A stretch of 64,000 nt of DNA from contig NZ_FNXE01000001.1 in the NCBI RefSeq assembly GCF_900108395.1, positions 1-64,000 of the forward strand, given 5' to 3'. This DNA comes from Paenimyroides marinum. GTDB taxonomy: Bacteria > Bacteroidota > Bacteroidia > Flavobacteriales > Flavobacteriaceae. Positions 1 through 7,950 of this stretch are shown here, piece by piece; within the stretch, counting starts at the first letter, position 1; each line of letters starts with the position of its first letter. Made by a program: the position numbers and the translations under genes. Below the pieces are notes generated by a model. The model saw only the letters and a list, made by a program, of their open reading frames with translations, did not search any database and was not told the origin of the DNA.

Positions 1-110
1 GAACTATGCTTGTAGACAAGCATATCAAATTTATCTTTTGGAATAAAATTGATGATTTGTTTGAAAATCGGCTGACCGACTAATTTCTTTTCTGTATCTT
101 TATTGCTCAT
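1..110 (-). mobile_element. IS4-family (DUF4372-type) transposase, N-terminal fragment cut by window edge
   Basis: The minus strand from the ATG at 108-110 reads MSNKDTEKKLVGQPIFKQII and continues to the window edge, about 36 codons. The words GQPIF, IINFIPK and the D-x-LVYKH stretch are what I know from the N-terminal DUF4372 region of Bacteroidota IS4-type transposases, which act in DDE cut-and-paste transposition. The catalytic core lies outside the window, so I cannot tell whether the element is intact. A hairpin with a U-run lies just upstream of the start. bshC begins 200 bases away, divergently. The identity rests on short sequence recall. Confidence 0.7.
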
Positions 111-140
111 ATTTTTGATTTGTCGTAAAACCAAAATATG

Positions 141-173
141 AAAAAAGGAGCTAACCACAATGGGAAGCTCCTT
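141..173 (-). terminator. Terminator-like hairpin facing the transposase
   Basis: AAGGAGCT (145-152) pairs perfectly with AGCTCCTT (166-173). Read on the minus strand the hairpin is followed by a run of U, so it looks like an intrinsic terminator placed upstream of the transposase start. It could block transcription entering from outside the element. A second 9-base inverted pair, ACCGACTAA (75-83) and TTAGTCGGT (186-194), encloses it. The roles are inferred. Confidence 0.5.
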
Positions 174-312
174 AATTTTGAAAAGTTAGTCGGTTAGTAG
201 TGATGTTCTTTATAATTTTACAATCTGTTTCACTTTTACCAATAATTTATAATTTAGATAGTATATAGATTAATAACATATTTGTTAACTTTGAAAAAAT
301 CAAAAACAAACT

Positions 313-1896
313 ATGTTTTCAATCCCCTATTCACAAACGGGCTACTTTTCAAAATTGATGATCGATTATCTGAATCAAGACAATCGGTTAACTTCATTAT
401 ACCATCGTTTTCCTACGCTGGAGCATTTTAAATTGCAGATCGAAGACAAAAAGCAATCATTCAGCATTGAAAAACGCAAGATATTGGTTGAAAGATTGGT
501 ATCTCAATACCAATCAATTGACACATCACATTCAACTTTACAACACATCCGTACTCTTGAAAACGAAAATTCGTTTACCATTGTTACCGGACATCAGTTA
601 AATTTATTTACCGGCCCCTTGTATTTTTTGTACAAGATTATTTCTGTAATTAATTTGTGTAAGGAATTAAAAAAGACCTATCCCGAACAAAATTTTGTAC
701 CTGTATATTGGATGGCTACCGAAGACCACGATTTTGAAGAAATAAACTTTTTTAATTTTAACCGGATCAAGTTCCACTGGAATAAAGAAGCTTCAGGACC
801 TGTAGGGCGATTAAACACTGATGGTTTAGAAGCCGTTTTTGAACAGTTTAAACAACACCTTCCGTTGGGAAATAATGCTAAAAAACTGGCCAGTTTATTT
901 GAAAAAGCGTATTTACAACACAATAATTTAACCGATGCCACCCGATTTTTAGCTAATGAATTATTTAAAAATGAAGGTCTGGTTATTATTGATGGAGATG
1001 ATGCCCAGTTAAAAAAATTATTTACACCTCACGTAAAAGAAGAGTTATTACATCAATCTGCTATTAAAGAAGTAGAAAAATCTTATCCTGTTTTGAACGA
1101 TTATTTAATTCAGGTCAATCCGCGCGAAATCAATCTGTTTTATATAGAAAACAATTTGAGAGAACGCATTGTGTTTGAAGAGCATCAATACAAAGTCTTA
1201 AATACGGATTTAAAATTCAGTCGGGAAGAGATTTTAGATTTAGTTGATTCCAATCCTGAAAAATTCAGTCCAAATGTCATTTTACGACCGTTGTATCAAG
1301 AAGTTATTTTACCCAATTTATGTTATATCGGCGGTGGCGGCGAACTGGCATATTGGCTGGAATTAAAAAAAGTATTCGAACTGCATCATACAACTTTCCC
1401 GATGTTGTTGTTAAGAAACTCGGTTTTATTAGCAACTGAAAAACAAAATAACAAACGAGAAAAATTAGACCTAACATGGGAAGAATTATTCTTAAAAACA
1501 CAACCATTCACCCAAAAGAAAACACACGATTTATCAGAAAAAGCATTTGATTTTGATCAACAAAAAGCTTTTTTAAGAAAACAATTTAACGATTTGTCAG
1601 CGTTAACCAAAAAAACGCATCCGTCATTTCTGGGTGCTGTAAAAGCGCAAGAACAAAAGCAAATCAAAGGGTTAGAAAATTTAGAAAAACGTTATTTTAA
1701 AGCCGAACGATTAAAAAATCAAGACGAATTAGAACGAATGCTTGATTTAAAAATTGCACTGTTTCCTAATAACAGTTTACAAGAACGCGTGGATAATTTT
1801 TCTACATTATACGCAGAATTTGGTCAGGAAATGATTGATATTTTACTTGAAAAGTTAAATCCATTAGATCAAAATTATTCGATAATTGTTCTATAA
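313..1896 (+). CDS. bshC: Bacillithiol biosynthesis cysteine-adding enzyme BshC
   Basis: Predicted to add cysteine to glucosaminyl-malate (GlcN-Mal), the last step in making bacillithiol, the low-molecular-weight thiol of Firmicutes and many Bacteroidota. The 527-residue length fits the family. Diagnostic stretches include VTGHQLNLFTGPLYFLYKI near residues 92-110, the VYWMATEDHDFEEI block near 130-145 and YIGGGGELAYWLELK near 340. The middle and C-terminal parts are rich in charged coiled-coil sequence, as in BshC. The gene stands alone; bshA and bshB are not in this window. The ATG at 313 follows an AT-rich leader with no clear Shine-Dalgarno, normal for this phylum. Assignment by family words is firm. 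Confidence 0.93.
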   Translation: MFSIPYSQTGYFSKLMIDYLNQDNRLTSLYHRFPTLEHFKLQIEDKKQSFSIEKRKILVERLVSQYQSIDTSHSTLQHIRTLENENSFTIVTGHQLNLFTGPLYFLYKIISVINLCKELKKTYPEQNFVPVYWMATEDHDFEEINFFNFNRIKFHWNKEASGPVGRLNTDGLEAVFEQFKQHLPLGNNAKKLASLFEKAYLQHNNLTDATRFLANELFKNEGLVIIDGDDAQLKKLFTPHVKEELLHQSAIKEVEKSYPVLNDYLIQVNPREINLFYIENNLRERIVFEEHQYKVLNTDLKFSREEILDLVDSNPEKFSPNVILRPLYQEVILPNLCYIGGGGELAYWLELKKVFELHHTTFPMLLLRNSVLLATEKQNNKREKLDLTWEELFLKTQPFTQKKTHDLSEKAFDFDQQKAFLRKQFNDLSALTKKTHPSFLGAVKAQEQKQIKGLENLEKRYFKAERLKNQDELERMLDLKIALFPNNSLQERVDNFSTLYAEFGQEMIDILLEKLNPLDQNYSIIVL

Positions 1897-2328
1897 TACC
1901 ACAGATTCACAGATTTATTTTAATATTGTATGTAGAACGTCGCTTCGAGTAGTGCAACGCAGTGAAGCGTATCTAGAAGTTAAGTTCTCGATAAGCTCGA
2001 ACTGACTAAGATCTTTGTAATCTAAGTTCGATTAATAAATTGTTGATTTTTAAAGAATTGTTTGGATGCTTCGAGGTTTTTAAAACCTTGTAGCTTTAAT
2101 TTTTTTGATAATTTATACCTACAAGGTCAAAAAAAGACCTTGCAGGATTAACCAACTCTTATAATTATCAATGAATTATTAATCAAATTGAGGTTTGTAT
2201 CCTCTGTATTAACACAAAATTTTAAATAATCATCCGTGCATCTGTGATAAAAATATAAATCTGTAATAAAAAAATTTATATGCACGCATACTTTTTTGTA
2301 TATTTACCTATCAACCAAATAGTAAAGT
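1897..2328. repeat. 432-base intergenic stretch made of palindromic repeats
   Basis: No credible gene was found. It opens with ACCACAGATTCACAGATTT (1898-1915) and near its end has the roughly inverted CATCCGTGCATCTGTGA (2231-2247), so the block may be one non-coding element with inverted ends. Inside are several dyads: CGCTTC (1941-1946) with GAAGCG (1964-1969); GTTC (1984-1987) with GAAC (1999-2002) around TCGATAAGCTC; and CAAGGTC (2122-2128) with GACCTTG (2136-2142). The last could terminate bshC transcripts. A similar but shorter ACAGATT/AATCTGT pair flanks 3904-4020. Confidence 0.55.
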
Positions 2329-3210
2329 ATGGATTTTTCTCAGAAAATGTTACGCGACAATGCGTTAAAAGATAAAGTTATTATTGTAACAGGCGGTGGT
2401 AGTGGCTTGGGCAAAGCCATGACCACCTATTTTTTAGAATTAGGTGCCAAAGTAGCCATTACGTCCCGCGATTTAGAAAAATTAAAAACTACTGCCCAAG
2501 AATTAGAAGATCAAACCGGCGGAAAATGCCTGCCGATTGCTTGTGATGTACGTCATTACGATCAGGTAGAAAATATGTTGCAAATGGTGTTGGACACTTT
2601 TGGCAAAGCAGATATATTAGTCAACAATGCTGCCGGAAATTTCATTTCACCTACCGAACGCTTATCTGCAAATGCGTTTGATACCATTATTGATATTGTA
2701 CTAAAAGGTAGTAAAAACTGTACATTAGCCTTAGGAAAACATTGGATTGACCAAGGCGAAAAGAACAAAACCGTACTAAATATTGTTACAACATATGCCT
2801 GGACGGGTTCGGCTTATGTGGTACCAAGTGCAACAGCGAAAGCAGGTGTATTGGCAATGACGCGAAGCTTAGCGGTAGAATGGGCAAAGTACGGCATTAG
2901 GATGAATGCTATTGCTCCAGGTCCATTTCCAACTAAAGGAGCTTGGGACCGACTGCTTCCCGGAGATTTAAAAGACCAGTTTGATCTTTCTAAACAAGTT
3001 CCATTACAACGTGTGGGCGAACATCAGGAATTAGCCAATTTAGCTGCTTATTTGGTTTCCGATTTTTCAGCATACATCAACGGTGAAGTCATTACCATTG
3101 ATGGCGGTGAATGGCTGCAAGGTGCCGGACAATTTAATCTATTAGAGCAAATCCCTAAAGAATTGTGGGATACCTTAGAACAAATGATTAAAGCAAAAGG
3201 GAGTAAGTAA
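2329..3210 (+). CDS. SDR family oxidoreductase, 2,4-dienoyl-CoA reductase-like
   Basis: A 293-residue short-chain dehydrogenase. The NADP(H)-binding motif TGGGSGLG is at residues 21-28 and NNAAG at 99-103. The usual Tyr-x3-Lys active site is absent. Instead Tyr156, Ser167 and Lys171 occur with the spacing Y-x10-S-x3-K (in TTYAWTGS and VVPSATAKAG), which matches the catalytic pattern of mitochondrial/peroxisomal 2,4-dienoyl-CoA reductases. The likely role is reduction of the conjugated double bonds formed when unsaturated fatty acids are beta-oxidised. No other fatty-acid gene is adjacent. The substrate assignment is inferred from the active-site geometry. Confidence 0.85.
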   Translation: MDFSQKMLRDNALKDKVIIVTGGGSGLGKAMTTYFLELGAKVAITSRDLEKLKTTAQELEDQTGGKCLPIACDVRHYDQVENMLQMVLDTFGKADILVNNAAGNFISPTERLSANAFDTIIDIVLKGSKNCTLALGKHWIDQGEKNKTVLNIVTTYAWTGSAYVVPSATAKAGVLAMTRSLAVEWAKYGIRMNAIAPGPFPTKGAWDRLLPGDLKDQFDLSKQVPLQRVGEHQELANLAAYLVSDFSAYINGEVITIDGGEWLQGAGQFNLLEQIPKELWDTLEQMIKAKGSK

Positions 3211-3237
3211 CCTAATGCTTTTTCGTTTATGTTTTAT

Positions 3238-3245
3238 TAATTTTG
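3238..3245 (+). promoter_or_regulatory. Candidate -7 box of the yigZ-like gene
   Basis: TAATTTTG matches the Bacteroidota -7 consensus TAnnTTTG and sits 25 bases before the ATG at 3271. No clean upstream TTTG box is seen, so confidence is modest. Confidence 0.35.
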
Positions 3246-3270
3246 CCGATGATAAAATGAATGCTTAAAA

Positions 3271-3879
3271 ATGCAAGACACTTACAAAACGATAGATCAG
3301 CCGGGCGAAGAAGTTTTATTTAAAGAAAAGAACAGTAAATTCTTCGGTTATACTTTTCCGGTACAGTCTGAAGAAGAAGTGAAAACAATTTTAGATCAAG
3401 TTAAAAAGCAACATTTTTCTGCACGCCATTGGTGCTATGCGTATCAAATTGGTACAAAAAATAAAATCTATCGTGCAAATGACGATGGCGAGCCCAACAA
3501 TAGTGCGGGTATGCCTATTTACGGACAAATTCAATCGTTTGACGTAACCAATATTTTAGTGGTTGTGGTTCGTTATTTTGGCGGCGTTAAATTAGGTGTT
3601 GGCGGATTGGTAACTGCTTATAAAACCGCTGCACAAATGGCATTAGAAGAATCTGAAATTATTGAAAAAACGATTGATTCACATTTTTTGATTCGTTTTG
3701 ATTATAAAAACATGAACAAGGTTATGCGTGTGATTAAAGAGAAAAACATCAATATTGTCAACCAAACCCTTGAATTGGATTGTTTGATTGAAATTTCATG
3801 CCGGATTTCTCAAAAAGATGAAATCTTCAATGCTTTTAACCAGATTTTTGAAGTCTCAATCAATGAAAAAGAAGATTAA
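3271..3879 (+). CDS. yigZ: IMPACT/YigZ family protein
   Basis: A 202-residue protein with the whole UPF0029/IMPACT core: FSARHWCYAY near residues 50-59, the DDGEPNNSAGMPIYG block near 71-85 and VVVRYFGGVKLGVGGLVTAY near 97-116. These are family-defining. The bacterial proteins are linked to translation, and the eukaryotic IMPACT relatives bind the Gcn1/ribosome system, but the biochemical role in bacteria is unsettled. The C-terminal 70 residues form the DUF1949-like ferredoxin-fold region. It is transcribed alone, 60 bases after the SDR gene, with its own candidate -7 box. Confidence 0.9.
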   Translation: MQDTYKTIDQPGEEVLFKEKNSKFFGYTFPVQSEEEVKTILDQVKKQHFSARHWCYAYQIGTKNKIYRANDDGEPNNSAGMPIYGQIQSFDVTNILVVVVRYFGGVKLGVGGLVTAYKTAAQMALEESEIIEKTIDSHFLIRFDYKNMNKVMRVIKEKNINIVNQTLELDCLIEISCRISQKDEIFNAFNQIFEVSINEKED

Positions 3880-3903
3880 GCTTTCATCTTAATATATTTA
3901 CCA

Positions 3904-4021
3904 CCACTGCACAGATTAAATTATTTATTGGTTGATAAATCTAAAACTGAATAAATAGTATCTGACCCTTATAAATAAAACATTTGCCGGTTGTTTAAAT
4001 GAATCTGTGAATCTGTTGCAA
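3904..4021. repeat. Short intergenic element with ACAGATT / AATCTGT inverted ends
   Basis: ACAGATT (3911-3917) faces AATCTGT (4002-4008), and a second GAATCTGTTGC follows. The layout resembles a small version of the element at 1898-2247. It lies between convergent genes. No gene was found. Confidence 0.4.
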
Positions 4022-4027
4022 TTTCTA

Positions 4028-4738
4028 TTAATCATATTTAAAATTTAACAATTGTTCTTCCATCAACATTCTAAAAGCATCTGATTTTAAATTGGTTTGG
4101 TCATCAATAAAATTAATCATCTGCAAAGCGAAATATGGAGCTTTTTCTTTTGGCAACTTATAGTTTTCATACAAATAATCAGCCGGATAAGCGTCTAAAA
4201 AACGGTTCATTGCATCAATTTCCCGTTCTATTGAAAGAGCTTTTTTGTTCGCTTTTGATCTACCCGAAAGCTTGTTAACCAAACCATCTAATTTTATATT
4301 TCCCGTAGCAGAATAATTATCTTTATAAGTGATTTGATTGTCTTTTTTGACAGCCCGTTCTGCTTTGGTATATTTCTGCCCGGAATCTAATCCCAATTTA
4401 TTATTCAGATTGGTATATTCAATTTCTATTTCGTCTAAAACCGTTGATTCGGTCAATAAAATATTCAATCTTTTCCTGTCAATCGTTTTTTGCGAGACTT
4501 CAATTGTTTCTACCACATTGTCATTAATAAAAAATGTTAATCTGTCATTTGCTTTCAACTGAAAGGTTTTATAAACATTTTGTCCTAATTTTTCAATAGG
4601 TTGGTTGTTATGTTGAATCGAAATTACATCTTTTTCAACAGGTTTATACAAGCGAGCTTTGACGGCGACAGGAGTTTGTGCCATAAAAACGGTTGAGTAA
4701 AACAAACATATCAATACAATAAACTTTTTCATCATCAT
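4028..4738 (-). CDS. Secreted protein of unknown function (carboxypeptidase-regulatory-like N-terminus)
   Basis: A 236-residue protein that starts MMMKKFIVLICLFYSTVFMA followed by Q, a typical flavobacterial Sec signal peptide cleaved before the Q. Residues 25-105 alternate short hydrophobic strands and end in LDEIEIEY, like the beta-sandwich carboxypeptidase-regulatory domains in Bacteroidota envelope proteins. The C-terminal half is helical and charged, with several Tyr (YPADYLYENYKLP). No T9SS tail and no lipobox are present, so it is probably periplasmic. I do not recognise a specific family. Three possible Met starts lie in a row; the first is used here. Confidence 0.6.
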   Translation of the reverse strand: MMMKKFIVLICLFYSTVFMAQTPVAVKARLYKPVEKDVISIQHNNQPIEKLGQNVYKTFQLKANDRLTFFINDNVVETIEVSQKTIDRKRLNILLTESTVLDEIEIEYTNLNNKLGLDSGQKYTKAERAVKKDNQITYKDNYSATGNIKLDGLVNKLSGRSKANKKALSIEREIDAMNRFLDAYPADYLYENYKLPKEKAPYFALQMINFIDDQTNLKSDAFRMLMEEQLLNFKYD

Positions 4739-4800
4739 AATTTTAATAAAAGTTACGATTTAAAGTTTACTTATAAAAATGATTATTGAGTTTTAACAAA

Positions 4801-5199
4801 TTATCCGTTAATTAATTTTTCTAAATAATCAGGTACCGCAACCGGACGTTTTGTTTCCATATCAACAAACACTAAAACAGTATGTGCCGTTGTTAATAAG
4901 TCGCCCTGTTGGTTAGTGATTTCATAGTCAAATTCAATCTTCACTCCACCTAAATATTTTAGTTTGGTTGTAACAGTTAGTTCATCGTCATATACCGCCG
5001 GTTTTCTGTAGTTCATACTCAATGAAACCACCGGAAGCATGATTCCGCTTTTTTCAAGCTCTTTATATGAAATCCCTTTATTTCTAAGCCATTCCACGCG
5101 TCCCATTTCAAAGTATTGTGCATAATTTCCGTGATAAACCACGCCCATTTGGTCGGTTTCGGCGTAACGAACGCGTATGTTAATTTTGTGTTGTTGCAT
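4801..5199 (-). CDS. Acyl-CoA thioesterase, YbgC/4-hydroxybenzoyl-CoA thioesterase family
   Basis: A single hot-dog domain of 132 residues. The sequence RVRYAETDQMGVVYHGNY (residues 8-25) holds the conserved catalytic Asp (TDQMG) and the YHGNYAQYFE helix start. GGVKIEFDYEI and DLLTTAHTVLVFVD follow in the right order. It should hydrolyse acyl-CoA thioesters in the cytoplasm. The physiological substrate cannot be told from sequence. It is not beside tol-pal genes here. It is divergent from dnaA, and the 166-base gap between them carries the dnaA promoter region. Confidence 0.87.
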   Translation of the reverse strand: MQQHKINIRVRYAETDQMGVVYHGNYAQYFEMGRVEWLRNKGISYKELEKSGIMLPVVSLSMNYRKPAVYDDELTVTTKLKYLGGVKIEFDYEITNQQGDLLTTAHTVLVFVDMETKRPVAVPDYLEKLING

Positions 5200-5296
5200 A
5201 AAAATTAAATTACAAAAATTTTATATTTAAAATAAATATCTACTTACAATTTTATTTCTAAAAATCAAATAGCAAAATCATTTTTTTTGACAATTT

Positions 5297-5305
5297 TTAT
5301 TCACA
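5297..5305 (+). promoter_or_regulatory. DnaA-box-like site upstream of dnaA
   Basis: TTATTCACA fits the general DnaA-box form TTATNCACA and lies 61 bases before the dnaA start in a very AT-rich gap. A single box suggests autoregulation rather than an origin. I saw no cluster of boxes here, so I do not call oriC. Confidence 0.4.
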
Positions 5306-5365
5306 TATTTGTAAATGTAAATGTATTCTAATTAGCTCTATTAAAACACTATTATCTCTAAAAAA

Positions 5366-6805
5366 ATGCTTGATTATACACAAGAAACCGCAATATCTGT
5401 TTGGAATCGTTGTCTTCAGTTTATTAAAGACAACATTGGCGACCAGGCGTTCAGAACCTGGTTTGAACCCATAGAGGCTATTGAGTTGGCAGAAAATGCT
5501 TTGTACATTCAAGTTCCCAGTAAATTCTTCTATGAATTTTTAGAAGAACATTATGTAAAGGTATTAAAATCTGCATTGACTAAAGAGCTTGGTTCTAAAG
5601 CAAAGTTAGTATATAAAGTAAAAATGGAAAATACTTCGGGAAAGAAACAACCTTTTACCGAACAATTACCTAGTACCCAGAGAGAACCTGTTAAAACGCA
5701 GGAATTAGATGTTCCTGTACAAACAAAAAATCCTGAATTAAAAAATCCGTTTATCATTCCGGGCATCAGAAATGTTAAAATTGAATCACAGTTAAATTCA
5801 AACTACAGTTTTGATAACTTCCTGGAAGGCGAATCGAACCGTTTGGCGCGTAATGCCGGTATGGCTGTTGCCAATAAACCGGGCGGAACCGCTTTTAATC
5901 CGCTGTTGATTTATGGTGGTGTGGGCTTAGGAAAAACCCATTTGGCACATGCAATCGGAGTTGAAATAAAAGACAAACATCCCGAAAAAACAGTTTTGTA
6001 TATTTCTGCCGAAGTATTTATGCAGCAATATACCGATTCGGTCAGAAAACAAACTCGTAACGATTTTATCTATTTTTATCAATTGATCGATGTGTTAATT
6101 GTTGATGACATTCAGTTTTTAGCAGGGAAATCGGGTACACAAGATGTATTTTTCCATATTTTTAATTATTTGCACCAGAACGGAAAACAGGTAATTTTAA
6201 CTTCTGACAAAGCCCCTGTTGATATGCAGGATATTGAACAACGTTTATTATCGCGTTTTAAATGGGGATTGTCTGCCGAAATTATGCATCCCGATTTTGA
6301 AACCCGTGTAAATATTTTGAAAAATATCTTATATCGAGATGGTGTTGAAATGCCTAACGATGTGGTGGAATATGTTGCTAAAAATGTAAAAACAAATGTT
6401 CGCGAATTAGAAGGAGCCATTATTTCGTTAATTGCACAATCATCTTTCAATAAAAAAGAAGTAACTATTGATTTAGCGAAAAACGTAATTGAAAAATTCG
6501 TTAAAAATGTACGCAAAGAAATTTCTATAGATTATATTCAAAAAATAGTATCCGATTATTTTGAACTGGATATTGATACGCTTTGTTCAAAATCGCGTAA
6601 AAGAAATATTGTACAGGCACGCCAGTTAGCTATGTTTTTCGCAAAAAAATATACCAAATCATCGTTGGCAAATATCGGTTCTCAAATTGGAAGCCGCGAT
6701 CACGCAACCGTATTGCACGCTTGTAAAACAGTAGATAATTTATTAGAAACCGATAAAGAATTCAAAGCTCATTTTGAAGACATCAACAAAAAACTTTCCA
6801 TGTAA
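5366..6805 (+). CDS. dnaA: Chromosomal replication initiator DnaA
   Basis: The initiator that opens oriC and loads the helicase. It has 479 residues in the usual four domains. Domain I is at about 1-85 (VWNRCLQFIKDNIGDQAFRT), a variable linker at 90-140, and the AAA+ domain III carries Walker A GGVGLGKT at 184-191 and Walker B LIVDDIQFL at 244-252. The DNA-binding domain IV holds the signature GSRDHATVLHACKTV near 440. The stop overlaps the start of the downstream phosphatase gene (TAATG at 6803-6807), so the two are probably translationally coupled. The upstream gap has a DnaA-box-like site. Confidence 0.98.
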   Translation: MLDYTQETAISVWNRCLQFIKDNIGDQAFRTWFEPIEAIELAENALYIQVPSKFFYEFLEEHYVKVLKSALTKELGSKAKLVYKVKMENTSGKKQPFTEQLPSTQREPVKTQELDVPVQTKNPELKNPFIIPGIRNVKIESQLNSNYSFDNFLEGESNRLARNAGMAVANKPGGTAFNPLLIYGGVGLGKTHLAHAIGVEIKDKHPEKTVLYISAEVFMQQYTDSVRKQTRNDFIYFYQLIDVLIVDDIQFLAGKSGTQDVFFHIFNYLHQNGKQVILTSDKAPVDMQDIEQRLLSRFKWGLSAEIMHPDFETRVNILKNILYRDGVEMPNDVVEYVAKNVKTNVRELEGAIISLIAQSSFNKKEVTIDLAKNVIEKFVKNVRKEISIDYIQKIVSDYFELDIDTLCSKSRKRNIVQARQLAMFFAKKYTKSSLANIGSQIGSRDHATVLHACKTVDNLLETDKEFKAHFEDINKKLSM

Positions 6806-7263
6806 TGACAAAAATTTTAATGGTTTGTTTAGGGAACATTTGCCGGTCGCCTTTAGCTGAAGGTATTTTAAAATCAAAGGTGAACGGAGAAACCATTTTT
6901 GTAGATTCAGCGGGAACCGGAGCATGGCATTCAGGCAGCTTGCCGGATAAACGTTCTATTGCCATTGCAAAGAAATACGGAATTGATTTAACCAGTCAGC
7001 GTGCACGGGTATTTTCACCAGAAGATTTTGACCATTTCGATCATATTTATGTGATGGATCAATCTAACTATAAAACCGTGTGCCGATTGGCACCAAATGA
7101 AAAAGCATTGGAGAAAGTACAATTGATTTTAAACGAAATCTACCCCGATAAAAACATGGAAGTTCCCGATCCTTATTACGGCGGCGATTCTGGTTTTGAT
7201 GATGTATATCAAATGCTAAACGAGGCTTGCGAGAAGATAAAGATGAAAATTGAAAACGCTTAA
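6805..7263 (+). CDS. Low-molecular-weight protein-tyrosine phosphatase
   Basis: A 152-residue cytoplasmic phosphatase. The P-loop C-x5-R is CLGNICR at residues 8-14 followed by S, and the general-acid Asp lies in VPDPYYGG near 118-125. Both are complete, so it should be active on phosphotyrosine. It overlaps the last base of the dnaA stop. A BY-kinase of the Wzc type is encoded at 18.3 kb, and members of this phosphatase family often reverse such kinases. Whether this one does is inference. In relatives I recall this gene being directly followed by the RsmI-like methyltransferase; here another gene intervenes. Confidence 0.92.
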   Translation: MTKILMVCLGNICRSPLAEGILKSKVNGETIFVDSAGTGAWHSGSLPDKRSIAIAKKYGIDLTSQRARVFSPEDFDHFDHIYVMDQSNYKTVCRLAPNEKALEKVQLILNEIYPDKNMEVPDPYYGGDSGFDDVYQMLNEACEKIKMKIENA

Positions 7264-7355
7264 AATATTCAAAAGGTCAATACAGTTTTGTGTTGGCTTT
7301 TTTGTATATTGGCTGTTGAAAACAATAATTAGATTTACTAAACACTTTATTCAGA

Positions 7356-7931
7356 ATGAAAAAAATACTACTCTTAGGAGTTTTTCTATTTACTTTAAAC
7401 TTATCATTTTCTCAAACTACAAAACAAAATGTTGAAAGAGATTTCATCAATTACAGTAAATTAATTTCAGAAAATAAGATTGATGAAGCTTTAGAATATG
7501 CAAATCCTAAATTGTTCGAGGTTTTTCCTAAAGAAAATATGAAAAACTTAATGGAAGCCGTTTTTAAAATGCCAAATATTGAGTACAAGATTTTTTCTCC
7601 TATAATTAAAGAAATAAGTGAAGTAAAAAAATTAGAAAATATTGATTACATAAAAATAAAAACAATATCTCCAATCGAAATGAAATTTACTGATATTGAC
7701 TTAAATGATAAAAACAGTTTACAAATGATGCTAAATTCTTTTGAAACAAAATTTGGAAGAGAAAATGTTATTTACAACCAAGAAACTGGTTTTTTTAAAA
7801 TTAATGCCAACAAAGAAATTATTGCAAGTTCTACAGACGATAAAAAAAATTGGAAATTTATAACAATTGATAATCCAAGAATGAAAACGTTACTTGAAAA
7901 AGTTGTTCCTTCTGAAATTTTAGAACAATAG
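7356..7931 (+). CDS. Secreted protein of unknown function, AT-rich
   Basis: A 191-residue protein with a Sec signal peptide, MKKILLLGVFLFTLNLSFSQ. The mature part is rich in Lys, Glu, Asn and Ile, has no cysteine, and shows no motif I recognise. It looks like the small periplasmic proteins with an NTF2-like or DUF3887-like fold (FINYSKLISENKIDEALEYA, then a beta-rich tail), but that is a weak impression. The coding sequence is noticeably more AT-rich than dnaA or the methyltransferase gene. It sits between two genes I expect to be adjacent, so it may be a recent insertion. The overlapping frame at 7250-7435 is judged a shadow. Confidence 0.65.
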   Translation: MKKILLLGVFLFTLNLSFSQTTKQNVERDFINYSKLISENKIDEALEYANPKLFEVFPKENMKNLMEAVFKMPNIEYKIFSPIIKEISEVKKLENIDYIKIKTISPIEMKFTDIDLNDKNSLQMMLNSFETKFGRENVIYNQETGFFKINANKEIIASSTDDKKNWKFITIDNPRMKTLLEKVVPSEILEQ

Positions 7932-7950
7932 AAACAATTTCATCCAACCT

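Noticed and set aside
5200..5365. oriC next to dnaA
   Set aside because: Only one DnaA-box-like site and no box cluster or clear unwinding element were seen.
7250..7435. 61-codon frame after the phosphatase gene
   Set aside because: Overlaps the better-supported secreted gene at 7356, has biased composition, and lacks any family pattern.
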